Below, one piece after another: positions 33,191 through 41,473 of a stretch of DNA of 64,000 nucleotides (position 1 is its first letter; every line of letters starts with the position of its first letter). The notes under the pieces were generated by a model. That model saw only the letters and a program-made list of their open reading frames with translations. It was not told the origin of the DNA and searched no databases. The position numbers and the translations under genes are program-made. The DNA is from JAHRAW01 sp965243285 (lineage in GTDB: Bacteria; Pseudomonadota; Gammaproteobacteria; Arenicellales; Poriferihabitantaceae), in NCBI GenBank assembly GCA_965243285.1, contig OZ251537.1, positions 248,001-312,000 on the forward strand. Reading direction: 5' to 3'.

Positions 33191-35917
33191 TCACAACTTA
33201 CCGTGGCATTGTTTATATTTTTTACCAGAACCGCATGGGCATGGGTCGTTGCGGCCGATTTTTTTGGTTTGGCGGACGAACGGTTGGTCGCCGGCGTTGA
33301 TGCTGATTTGTTGTGGTTTTTTGGCTGTCGGGGGCGGTTGGCCGGCGGCGGCATCGGCGGTGGCGGCTTGGGCGTCGGCGTGGATGAAATTCATGGATTG
33401 CTCGCGGCGGCGCGCTTCCATGTCGGCGATTTCTTGCGGGCTGGGGATGTGCAGGCGCGCTAACATGGAGATGGCTTCGAATTGCACTTGATCTAACATC
33501 ACGGTGAACATCTCGAAGGCTTCGCGCTTGTATTCCTGCTTGGGATTTTTTTGCGCATAGCCGCGCAGGTGGATGCCTTGGCGCAAATGATCCATGTGGA
33601 ACAGATGCTCTTTCCATTGCTCGTCCAACACTTTAAGCATCACCACTTTTTCGAAATGGCGGATGCTTCCCGACCCGACGCGCGCCTCTTGCTGCGCCAT
33701 CACCTCATCTAACGCGGTTTCGATTTTGCGGCGCAGGGTTTCTTGGTGTAATTCATCATCCGCTTCGAGCATATCCGCCAGCGGAATTTTGAGGCCGAAA
33801 TCCGCTTCCAAATCTCGCGTCAGCGCGGCCACATCCCACTGCTCTTCGAGGGAATCTGGAGCCATGCTGCGGTCGATGGTGGTGGCTAAGGCGGCGCCGC
33901 GGGCCGCGCTGATGGATTCGGATATATCGTCGGTTTCCATCAACACATTGCGCTGCTCATAGATGACTTTGCGCTGCTCGTTGGCGACATCGTCATACTC
34001 CAGCAGTTGTTTGCGCGCATCGAAGTTATGCCCTTCGACCTTCATCTGCGCGTTCAATATGGCGCGCGTCACCCAGGGGTGTTCGATGGCCTCGCCCTCC
34101 TCCATGCCGAGTTTTTGCATCAGCCCGCCGATGCGTTCGGAGCCGAAAATTCGCATCAAGCCATCTTCCAGGCAGAGGTAGTAGCAGCTCGAGCCGGGGT
34201 CGCCTTGGCGGCCGCAACGACCGCGCAATTGGTTATCGACGCGCCGCGATTCATTGCGTTCGGTGCCCAATACATGCAGCCCGCCGGCTTTGATAACTTG
34301 CGCGTGGCGGGCTTGCCAATTTTCGCGCGCGCTCGCCGCCGCCTGCTCATCATCGATGCCCTCCAACTCCAATTCGAGGTTGCCGCCGAGCACAATATCG
34401 GTGCCGCGCCCGGCCATGTTGGTGGCGATGGTGACTTTGCCCGGCCGCCCGGCCTCGGCGATGATGTTGGCCTCCTCGGCGTGGCGCTTGGCGTTCAACA
34501 CTTGATGCTCAATGCCGCTTTTATCCAGCATGGAAGACAAGCGTTCGGAGGATTCGATGCTGGCGGTGCCCACCAAAGTGGGCTGGCCGCGGGCGCGACG
34601 CGCCTCGATGCCGTCGATGATGGCGGCGAATTTTTCGGTGTCGGTGCGGTATACCAAATCTGGCTCGTCGTGGCGCAGCATGGGGCGATTGGTGGGGATG
34701 ATGACCACCTCGAGTTGGTAAATCTGCAAAAATTCCGGCGCTTCGGTGTCGGCGGTGCCGGTCATGCCGGATAAATTATCGTACAGACGAAAATAATTTT
34801 GGAAGGTGATGGAAGCCAAGGTTTGGTTTTCTTGCTGGATGGGCACGCCCTCTTTGGCCTCGATGGCTTGATGCAAGCCATCCGACCAGCGCCGCCCCGG
34901 CATCATGCGCCCGGTGAATTCATCGATGATGACGATTTGCCTATCGCGCACGATGTAGGCCACATCTTTGTGGAATAAATGATGGGCGCGCAGGGCTGCA
35001 TATATATGATGCACCAAGCCGATGTTGCCGATTTCATACAGGCTGCCGTCTTCGGGCAATAAGCCGTCATCTACGAAAAATTTCTCGGCCATATCATGAC
35101 CCTGCTCGGTGAGCGAGGCTTGTTTGGTTTTTTCGTCGAGGGTGAAATCGCCCGGCCCGTCGGCATCTTGTTGGGGCTGCAGGCGCGGCACTATTTTGTT
35201 GATGCGCAAGTAAAGACTGGTGCTTTCTTCCGCCGGCCCGGAAATAATCAGCGGCGTACGCGCCTCGTCTATGAGAATCGAATCCACCTCGTCCACGATG
35301 GCGAAACCGAGGCCGCGCTGGAAGCGCTCATCGGCGGTGAACGCCATGTTGTCGCGCAGATAATCGAAGCCGAATTCATTGTTGGTGCCGTACACCACAT
35401 CGCACTGGTAGGCGGCGCGTTTGGCGGCCGGGTCTTGGCCGGCGGTGATAACGCCGACGCTGATGCCGAGAAAGGCGTACACCTTGCCCATCCACTGCGC
35501 GTCGCGGCGCGCTAAATAGTCATTGACGGTGACGATATGCACCGGCGCGCCGGCCACGGCGTTCAAATAAGCCGGCAAGGTGGCCACCAATGTTTTGCCC
35601 TCGCCGGTTTTCATCTCGGCGATTTTGCCGCTGTCCAACACCACGCCGCCGACCAATTGGGTGTCGAAATGGCGCAGCCCCAACACGCGCACCGAGGCCT
35701 CGCGCACCACGGCAAAAGTCTCATCCATGAGGTCGGCCTTAGCCGCGCCGGCTAGGCTGCGGGCGCGAAAATCCGTGGTTTTTGCCGCTAACGCCGCATC
35801 GTCTAGGGCCGCCATTCCGGCTTCCAAGGCGTTGATGCGCTCGACGGTTTTGCCGATGCTTTTGAGTAGCCGCTGGTTGCGGTCGCCGAATAATTTTCGA
35901 AAAGTTTGCAGCAGCAT
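33191..35917 (-). CDS. secA: Preprotein translocase motor subunit SecA
   Basis: A full-length 908-residue SecA. NBD1 has Walker A MKTGEGKTLVATLPAYL and the DEAD-like FAIVDEVDSILIDEARTPL. NBD2 has ATNMAGRGTDIVLGGN and the arginine-finger region LRGRCGRQGDPGSSCYYL. The C-terminus ends in the zinc-binding SecB-docking motif RNDPCPCGSGKKYKQCHG. SecA pushes unfolded precursors through SecYEG. It is divergent from dciA and has the argJ repeat spacer downstream. Confidence 0.97.
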   Translation of the reverse strand: MLLQTFRKLFGDRNQRLLKSIGKTVERINALEAGMAALDDAALAAKTTDFRARSLAGAAKADLMDETFAVVREASVRVLGLRHFDTQLVGGVVLDSGKIAEMKTGEGKTLVATLPAYLNAVAGAPVHIVTVNDYLARRDAQWMGKVYAFLGISVGVITAGQDPAAKRAAYQCDVVYGTNNEFGFDYLRDNMAFTADERFQRGLGFAIVDEVDSILIDEARTPLIISGPAEESTSLYLRINKIVPRLQPQQDADGPGDFTLDEKTKQASLTEQGHDMAEKFFVDDGLLPEDGSLYEIGNIGLVHHIYAALRAHHLFHKDVAYIVRDRQIVIIDEFTGRMMPGRRWSDGLHQAIEAKEGVPIQQENQTLASITFQNYFRLYDNLSGMTGTADTEAPEFLQIYQLEVVIIPTNRPMLRHDEPDLVYRTDTEKFAAIIDGIEARRARGQPTLVGTASIESSERLSSMLDKSGIEHQVLNAKRHAEEANIIAEAGRPGKVTIATNMAGRGTDIVLGGNLELELEGIDDEQAAASARENWQARHAQVIKAGGLHVLGTERNESRRVDNQLRGRCGRQGDPGSSCYYLCLEDGLMRIFGSERIGGLMQKLGMEEGEAIEHPWVTRAILNAQMKVEGHNFDARKQLLEYDDVANEQRKVIYEQRNVLMETDDISESISAARGAALATTIDRSMAPDSLEEQWDVAALTRDLEADFGLKIPLADMLEADDELHQETLRRKIETALDEVMAQQEARVGSGSIRHFEKVVMLKVLDEQWKEHLFHMDHLRQGIHLRGYAQKNPKQEYKREAFEMFTVMLDQVQFEAISMLARLHIPSPQEIADMEARRREQSMNFIHADAQAATADAAAGQPPPTAKKPQQISINAGDQPFVRQTKKIGRNDPCPCGSGKKYKQCHGKL

Positions 35918-35993
35918 GAGGGCATTATGCCAGAGTCGGCGCGCTAGGTACGGGTTAGCCGCAGCGCGGTTTTGGCTTTACAATGGCGGCCCC

Positions 35994-36404
35994 ATGCAAG
36001 AATTCAAGTCGATTTCGACCCTGTTGACGGGCCTTTTGCCGAGCGCCGGGGAGGTGCCGGTGGGCGCGCAAACCCAGCGGCGGCTGGAGGTGTTGTGGTC
36101 GCAGTTGTGGGCGCAAGGGGCCGCTGGCGGGCGGCATGATTCGCTTGATTCAGATGATTCGCCGCCTAAATCGCGGCATGAATCACCGCATCTGCGGCTC
36201 GCTGAATCATCTACCGAACCAGCCGCCAAACCGCCTTTTTCGAGTCAGCCGTTGCTGTTTACTTCCGGGCGTTTGGTGGTGTTCGTGGAATCCGCCGCTT
36301 GGGGCAATGAAATTCGCCATCAATCGCAATATTTGCGCGATGCGCTGGCGCGCCATGGCATGGATATTTCCACCATCGAGGTGAAAGTACGTCCACTCGC
36401 CTAA
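35994..36404 (+). CDS. dciA: DciA/DUF721-type protein
   Basis: A 136-residue protein from ATG 35994. The two conserved halves are STLLTGLLPSAGEV with LEVLWSQLW, and LVVFVESAAWGNEIRHQSQY with HGMDISTIEVKVRP, matching DUF721/DciA, which loads the replicative helicase DnaB in most bacteria. The middle (GRHDSLDSDDSPPKSRHESP onward, about 30 residues) is an Asp/Ser-rich insert rich in GATTC. The position between lpxC and secA is that of the DUF721 gene in Pseudomonas. A TACAAT at 35979-35984 could be a -10 box. Confidence 0.8.
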   Translation: MQEFKSISTLLTGLLPSAGEVPVGAQTQRRLEVLWSQLWAQGAAGGRHDSLDSDDSPPKSRHESPHLRLAESSTEPAAKPPFSSQPLLFTSGRLVVFVESAAWGNEIRHQSQYLRDALARHGMDISTIEVKVRPLA

Positions 36405-36515
36405 TCGCTAAATAACACCGCCGGTTAAGGGGCGGCGGGCGGTTTATCGCTGCGTTATAGTAGTTATCGCGGCCGGAGACTCTAAGGATGGCGAAATCCC
36501 ATCTCAAGTTTCGCT

Positions 36516-36558
36516 CATCGCCATCGCCATCGCCATCGCCATCGCCATCGCCATCGCC
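36516..36558. repeat. CATCGC hexanucleotide microsatellite near the lpxC stop
   Basis: About seven perfect CATCGC units end about ten bases after the lpxC stop codon (36569). The array is outside both genes. The unit length is a multiple of three, so slippage would not shift a frame. Confidence 0.9.
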
Positions 36559-36568
36559 ACCACCATCA

Positions 36569-37480
36569 CTACGCCGGCGCCATGGTGCGCACGAAAGCGA
36601 TGGGCACTTCCTCCTCGTTTTCATAGGAGATCAACTCCCAGGCCGACTGGTTGGCGAGCAATTTTCGCAACAAGCGATTGTTGAGGGCGTGGCCGGATTT
36701 ATGCGCGCTGAACGCGCCGATGAGCGGGTGGCCGAGCAGATATAAATCGCCGATGGCATCGAGTACCTTGTGTTTGACGAATTCATCCCCGTAGCGCAAC
36801 GAGTCTTCGTTCAAAATATGGAAGGCGTCCATGACGATGGCGTTGTCGAAACTGCCGCCTTGGGCTAGGCCGGCATCGCGCAACGCCTCGAGTTCGTTCA
36901 TAAAACCGAAAGTGCGGGCGCGGCTGACCTCTTTGACGAACGAAGTGGTGGAAAAATCCACCGAGGCGACTTGGGTCGAGTTCTGAACCACCGGGTGGTC
37001 GAAGTCGATAGTGAACGACACCTTGAAACCGTTGAATGGCTCGAACTGCACCCACTTATCGCCTTCTTCGACGCGTAGGGTTTTTTTGATGCGGATAAAT
37101 TGCTTAGTGCCGTTTTGCTCCATGATGCCGGCCGACTGCAGCAAAAAGACAAACGGCCCGGCGCTGCCGTCCATAATCGGCACCTCCGGCGCGCTGACCT
37201 CCACATAGGCATTATCGATGCCGAGCCCGGCGAAGGCCGACATCAAATGCTCCACGGTGGAGATTTTTACGCCGTTTTGCTCGAGGGTAGTGGACAGGCG
37301 GGTGTCGGTAACATTCTCCGGCCTGGCTGGCACATCCACCACCGGGTCTAAGTCCGAGCGCTGGAAAACGATACCAGTGTTCACCGCCGCCGGCCGCAGG
37401 GTGAGATAAATTTTGCCGCCGGTATGCAAGCCCACGCCAGTGGCGCGAATGACATTTTTAATGGTGCGTTGTTTGATCAT
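36569..37480 (-). CDS. lpxC: UDP-3-O-acyl-N-acetylglucosamine deacetylase
   Basis: A 303-residue LpxC of normal length, catalysing the committed step of lipid A synthesis. The zinc ligands are in STVEHLMSAFAG (His) and KHKVLDAIGDLYLLG (His and Asp). The catalytic His is in FSAHKSGHALNN. The presence of LpxC shows a lipid A-based outer membrane. The upstream cell-division genes (ftsZ etc.) usual in Gammaproteobacteria are not next to it; rnfB is. Confidence 0.96.
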   Translation of the reverse strand: MIKQRTIKNVIRATGVGLHTGGKIYLTLRPAAVNTGIVFQRSDLDPVVDVPARPENVTDTRLSTTLEQNGVKISTVEHLMSAFAGLGIDNAYVEVSAPEVPIMDGSAGPFVFLLQSAGIMEQNGTKQFIRIKKTLRVEEGDKWVQFEPFNGFKVSFTIDFDHPVVQNSTQVASVDFSTTSFVKEVSRARTFGFMNELEALRDAGLAQGGSFDNAIVMDAFHILNEDSLRYGDEFVKHKVLDAIGDLYLLGHPLIGAFSAHKSGHALNNRLLRKLLANQSAWELISYENEEEVPIAFVRTMAPA

Positions 37481-37666
37481 ACCGCTACATTTCTCATGCT
37501 ACAAAATGGCTTAAAAAACGGCATGAATGCTACCCCACGCGCCGGTCAACATAAACAAAATATCGGCATTAAAATCTTAAATATAAGATAGTTTCAAGGC
37601 CGTTAGGTTTGCCATGGGGCTGAAAAATAAACCTCTCGGTTAGAGAATGTTACCGATTTTTTACCT

Positions 37667-38461
37667 TTATTTAGCGGCCTGGTGGGTGGCGAGGTGGGTG
37701 GCAGGTCGATTCGGCTGGCGGGCGGCGGTGCGTTGTAGCGCTGCGGTGATTTCTTTTTTCAGGTCGGCCTTGGATGGCGGCGGCGCGTCTGGTTGCTCGC
37801 TTCGGGGCGATGATTCGCCCGCTTTGTTAGCCGTATGGCGAGCCAGGCGACGGCGTTTTTGCTGCGCGCGACGGCGGGATTTTTCCACCTGGCGCTGGCC
37901 GAATTGCGGCCACATGCTGGGCGCATCGCCGCCCGCAAGCGATGTTGCTGCGCCGCCCCGAGCGCCATGCGCCGGGCTATCCATCGGCTCGTAATTCGTC
38001 GGCGGCGGCGCCACCAGTTCGATGCAGTCGGTGGGGCAGGCCGGCAGGCACAACCGACAGCCGAGGCAATCCGCCGCCAGCACGGTGTGCATGAGTTTCG
38101 CGGTGCCGATGATGCAATCCACCGGGCACGCCTTAATGCACAATTTGCAACCGATGCAATCTGCTTCGCGGATGAACGCCCGACGCAGCGGCTGGCGGCG
38201 GCTGGCATGGACGGGATTTAAGGGGGTGGCGGCACGCCCCAGCAGTTGGGCTAATGCGGCGATGGACGCGGCGCCGCCCGGCGGGCATTGATTGATGTCG
38301 GCTTGGCCGCTTTCGATGGCGCGCGCATAAGCCAAACAATCGAGGTAATCACACTGCCCGCATTGGGTTTGCGGCAGGCATCGGTCGATATCGTCTACCG
38401 CCGGCAGCGGTGATGTCGAGTTTAATTTGGCCATGCCGATTGTCGTCAAATCATCAATCAT
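37667..38461 (-). CDS. rnfB: RnfB-like ferredoxin subunit, soluble short form
   Basis: A 264-residue protein. The Fe-S domain LPQTQCGQCDYLDCLAYARAI is the RnfB signature, followed by the 2[4Fe-4S] ferredoxin pair CIGCKLCIKACPVDCI and CLGCRLCLPACPTDCI. There is no N-terminal membrane helix, unlike E. coli RnfB, which is known for shorter RnfB proteins of some Proteobacteria. No other rnf gene is near, so its partner is unclear. The C-terminal 100 residues are Ala/Lys/Arg-rich with no fold suggested. The start overlaps the end of the kinase-like gene by eight bases. Confidence 0.85.
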   Translation of the reverse strand: MIDDLTTIGMAKLNSTSPLPAVDDIDRCLPQTQCGQCDYLDCLAYARAIESGQADINQCPPGGAASIAALAQLLGRAATPLNPVHASRRQPLRRAFIREADCIGCKLCIKACPVDCIIGTAKLMHTVLAADCLGCRLCLPACPTDCIELVAPPPTNYEPMDSPAHGARGGAATSLAGGDAPSMWPQFGQRQVEKSRRRAQQKRRRLARHTANKAGESSPRSEQPDAPPPSKADLKKEITAALQRTAARQPNRPATHLATHQAAK

Positions 38462-39629
38462 CGGCGCCGCGTCGCCTCCCGTTGGTCGGCCCGGGAGGCG
38501 CGTTTGACCGCAGTTGTTCGATGGTTTTTTGTATGGGTGCGTGAATTTTGATGATTTGATTGCGCGGATTCGCCGCCGCTAGGACGAGCGCCAGTTGATT
38601 GAGTATTTGCGCCAGAATGTTGCGCCGGCTGGTGGCGGCGGGCAGCAACTGGTCGGCTCTAATCGCCAATCCGAGATTGGCGAAGGTGATGAACAAGCAA
38701 CAAGCATAGAAGTGTTTTTCCCATGTTTTTCGGTCTATCGCGCCACCGTCGAGGGCGGCGCATTTGTCATAGTACGCTTCGAATAAGGTCGGCGAAAATC
38801 CGGGGGTATTTAGAAAATAGCGGTTTAGTTTTCGTCTTCTTTCCACTTTCCCCAAAATTGGTTTTACCACATCGAGCAGTCGGTGCGCGTATTTTCCGGT
38901 TTCGAAGTCGATGAGGTAAAGCGCGTCGGCGGTTGATACGGTTTGTCGTCTGGCGGAGATATCGTCGTGGATAAAAGTGCGGAAATCCTTTGCGTGGTTG
39001 ACGATTTCTTTGGCCGTGAGAAAAACCGGCACCGCCGGCCGCATGGCGTCTAGTTGTTTAACGAAGCGCAAGCCGATGTCGAAAAAGGCGTTTTGTTCGT
39101 CGGCACTCCATACTCTCAAGTCATCTAATGGCAATGCGTGCCTGCTCCTGGCCGTTAGGTATTCGGCTTCCTTGCCCGCTGTTGCGCAGTGAAGTCTGGC
39201 CATGGTTTCGGCCAGTCGTTCGGCGCATTCCCATGCACTGTCATAGATGTATTTGTCGAGGCCGAGGTCTTCTAGGATGATGGCGGTTTCGTTGCCAAAA
39301 TAAAGTTGCGGGAAATAGGGGAAAGCATCGCGGACGGTATCCAAAAACTGGTAGTTGGCCAGTTCCTCCAAAAAGGATGGCGGACCGGCCTCGCTACGCA
39401 GTGGTTGCGGCAATGATTTAAGTATGACGGACGCGGGCATACCGGTCGCCGCCGTTTTTTCTGACCTGTCGAAGTGAATCCGCTCAACTTGAATCACCGA
39501 CAAAGGGCTGTTGAGTTTTTTTCTAGCCGCAATGCGACGCAGCCATGCTTGCAGGTTCGAATGTCTCAAACCAATATTAGGTTTTTTAGTCGTCGAAAAC
39601 GAAGAAAGTGTTGACCGTGTATTTATCAT
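38454..39629 (-). CDS. Aminoglycoside-phosphotransferase-like kinase
   Basis: A 391-residue protein with the APH/choline-kinase pattern in the C-terminal half: FIHDDISARRQ in the position of the catalytic HxDxxxxN loop and LYLIDFETGKYA in the position of the metal-binding Asp (DFE). The Asn of the loop is Arg here and the HGD triplet is HDD, so activity may be changed or lost. The N-terminal ATP site is weak. It overlaps the hydroxylase gene by 44 bp and rnfB by eight bp. Its substrate could be a sugar, a lipid or a protein of the island. The call is family-level only. Confidence 0.6.
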   Translation of the reverse strand: MINTRSTLSSFSTTKKPNIGLRHSNLQAWLRRIAARKKLNSPLSVIQVERIHFDRSEKTAATGMPASVILKSLPQPLRSEAGPPSFLEELANYQFLDTVRDAFPYFPQLYFGNETAIILEDLGLDKYIYDSAWECAERLAETMARLHCATAGKEAEYLTARSRHALPLDDLRVWSADEQNAFFDIGLRFVKQLDAMRPAVPVFLTAKEIVNHAKDFRTFIHDDISARRQTVSTADALYLIDFETGKYAHRLLDVVKPILGKVERRRKLNRYFLNTPGFSPTLFEAYYDKCAALDGGAIDRKTWEKHFYACCLFITFANLGLAIRADQLLPAATSRRNILAQILNQLALVLAAANPRNQIIKIHAPIQKTIEQLRSNAPPGPTNGRRRGADD

Positions 39630-40161
39630 GAGATTGCGGCATCACGGCGCGGTGGGGGTACATCCACATCGGCGGGAACAGCAGCAGTCGTCCTGCGACT
39701 GGTTGGATTTTCAGGTCTAAGTTGGTGAACTCGGTTTCTCCGCCGCTGGTCACCGTGTTTAGATAGAGTATCGATGCCAATATTCTGTTGCTGTTTTTTT
39801 TGACCGACGCATCCACATGGGCATGGTAATAGCCCTCTTTTTGGGCGTATTTTTTAACAAAGTACCCGACATCTCTATATCTGATTTTCAGCCACGGGAA
39901 AGATGCGAAGTAATTTTTCACCACTGCGCCGTACATGCTATGTAAGGCGTTATCGATGCACTGCCATTGTTTTTTGTTGCGGTCGATATACAGAAGTTGA
40001 TGGCGCTTGACCGGGTTGCCGCCGGCGCGAGCGCCGCCCATGGGCACTGCGTCGCAACTGGTGGCATCGAACAACGAAATTATTTGCGCGCCTAGCGACG
40101 CTGGAATAACTTTGTCGTACACGAAGATGAATCGTTGGTGGATGTCCGCGGGTTGCGTCAA
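39586..40161 (-). CDS. 2-oxoglutarate/Fe(II) hydroxylase, prolyl-4-hydroxylase type
   Basis: About 191 residues if it starts at the TTG at 40161, which overlaps the collar stop (TTGA); the frame is open further up into the collar gene but without homology. The Fe ligands are His115 and Asp117 in HAHVDA and His170 in WMYPHRAV. Lys180 is ten residues after the distal His, where the 2-oxoglutarate carboxylate is bound. GGETEFTNLDLKIQPVAGRL is the usual jelly-roll segment. The enzyme class hydroxylates prolyl or similar residues. Its location, directly after the giant structural-like proteins, makes one of them a likely substrate (inference). Confidence 0.8.
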   Translation of the reverse strand: MTQPADIHQRFIFVYDKVIPASLGAQIISLFDATSCDAVPMGGARAGGNPVKRHQLLYIDRNKKQWQCIDNALHSMYGAVVKNYFASFPWLKIRYRDVGYFVKKYAQKEGYYHAHVDASVKKNSNRILASILYLNTVTSGGETEFTNLDLKIQPVAGRLLLFPPMWMYPHRAVMPQSHDKYTVNTFFVFDD

Positions 40162-41435
40162 GGGTGCTCGGTTCGGATGATGAAGTACAGCGAGTAGTAC
40201 GGCGGTCGGTTGTCGAATGGTTCGTAGCCGCCGGTGTCGCCGATGGAGATGCCAGTTTTTGAACTGCCGGTGGAGGGTATGCTGTTGCCGCCTCTGGCGT
40301 AGACGGGCAGGGAGTCGTCGTCTACATCCGTGGAGGAGCTCCACATCGGCAATGCTGTGGAGTGGCCGTGTCCGGGGTCGTTTATGCCGTGCGTGTGGCG
40401 GGGCATTTGGTTTTCGCTGAGCTTGACGGATGTTTGTCCGCCGGTGACATTGATGGCGTACTCGCCGCCGCTGGCGTCGGCGCCGATGATGAAGCGGGCG
40501 GTCAAGTCGGGGGAGTTGTTTTTTCCATTACAGAGTTGCCATCCTTGGTAGGGGGTGCCGGCGATGCCGGCGCCGAGTTGGTCGTATTTGCCTTGCAGTC
40601 TGCCGGATTGCATGGAGATGCTACCGGGCGGGGCCATGCCGATGCCGGTGATGAGTTCGGTGGCGTTTATGGTTTTGCATTGAACGCTGGTGCACTGGAT
40701 GTCGGGTTGATTGACGATCACGGTCACATATTGCGAGATGCTGGCGGTTTCGCCGAGATCTTGATCGGTGGCGCGCAATTCGAAGGTGGTGTTTTGCTGC
40801 AGCGGCGGGGAGGTCCAGGCGCGACGGTTGGTGACATTGACGCGTTGCTCGCCGTAGTGGATGTCGTAGGCGCCGAGGGCCGAGCCATCCCAGGTGAGCT
40901 TGACGCTTTGGTTGTCGTTCACTTGGGGCTGCGAGGCGGCGAAGTTGCGCACATAGAAGCCGTTGGGAAATTTGCCTAGGCTGAGGGAGGTTGATTTACG
41001 CGTGAAGTTTTCGCCGTCGCTCGAGGATTCCTCGTCTATGTAGAGGATGAATACGCCGGGATTTGAGTTGGCTTGGATATTGTGTATCTGGAACACCATG
41101 CCGTCCGTGGTGATGAGCTGGTCTTTGGCGGAGAGCGGCGAGACCGGGAAGGTGCCGTCGCCGATGGCACCGAAGCGCCATTTGTCGGCTGGGCTGGCGG
41201 CCGCCATGATGCCGTCGGCGGTGGCGGTTAGTTGTGATGCGTCGCCGCCGATTTCGAAACTGAAGATCAATTTTCTACAGTAGATTTTGCTGAAAGAAGT
41301 GTTGGCGACGGCGATGGTCAGCGAAGTCAGCGCCGAGTTGCCTTGCGCTGGGCTGGCTTGGATGGGGTCCGGATTGGTGGTGACGGCGTAGTCGAGGATG
41401 GTGTCGCCAGCCTCGTTTTCGTTGCTGTATACCAT
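40158..41435 (-). CDS. Tail-collar (MdpB-like) fibre protein, copy 1
   Basis: A 425-residue protein in two parts. Residues 1-280 form a beta-rich domain without a recognised family. Residues 285-425 are a phage tail-collar domain: GAGIAGTPYQGWQLCNG, LTARFIIGAD and NQMPRHTHG, with the fixed C-terminal end FDNRPPYYSLYFIIRTE. Collar domains form the tips or attachment points of tail fibres. Copy 2 at 58587 is near-identical outside residues 340-410. There is no signal peptide. It is 38 bp downstream of the 1,206-residue gene and likely in its operon. Confidence 0.8.
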   Translation of the reverse strand: MVYSNENEAGDTILDYAVTTNPDPIQASPAQGNSALTSLTIAVANTSFSKIYCRKLIFSFEIGGDASQLTATADGIMAAASPADKWRFGAIGDGTFPVSPLSAKDQLITTDGMVFQIHNIQANSNPGVFILYIDEESSSDGENFTRKSTSLSLGKFPNGFYVRNFAASQPQVNDNQSVKLTWDGSALGAYDIHYGEQRVNVTNRRAWTSPPLQQNTTFELRATDQDLGETASISQYVTVIVNQPDIQCTSVQCKTINATELITGIGMAPPGSISMQSGRLQGKYDQLGAGIAGTPYQGWQLCNGKNNSPDLTARFIIGADASGGEYAINVTGGQTSVKLSENQMPRHTHGINDPGHGHSTALPMWSSSTDVDDDSLPVYARGGNSIPSTGSSKTGISIGDTGGYEPFDNRPPYYSLYFIIRTEHP

Positions 41436-41473
41436 GGTCGTTGCGGTGCTGTTTTTAATGGTGGTCGGCGAGG

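Noticed and set aside
40230..40420. Diversity-generating retroelement variable region in the collar genes
   Set aside because: The module is variable and length-constant, but the differences include many third-position and non-adenine-type changes, and no reverse transcriptase or template repeat is in the window.
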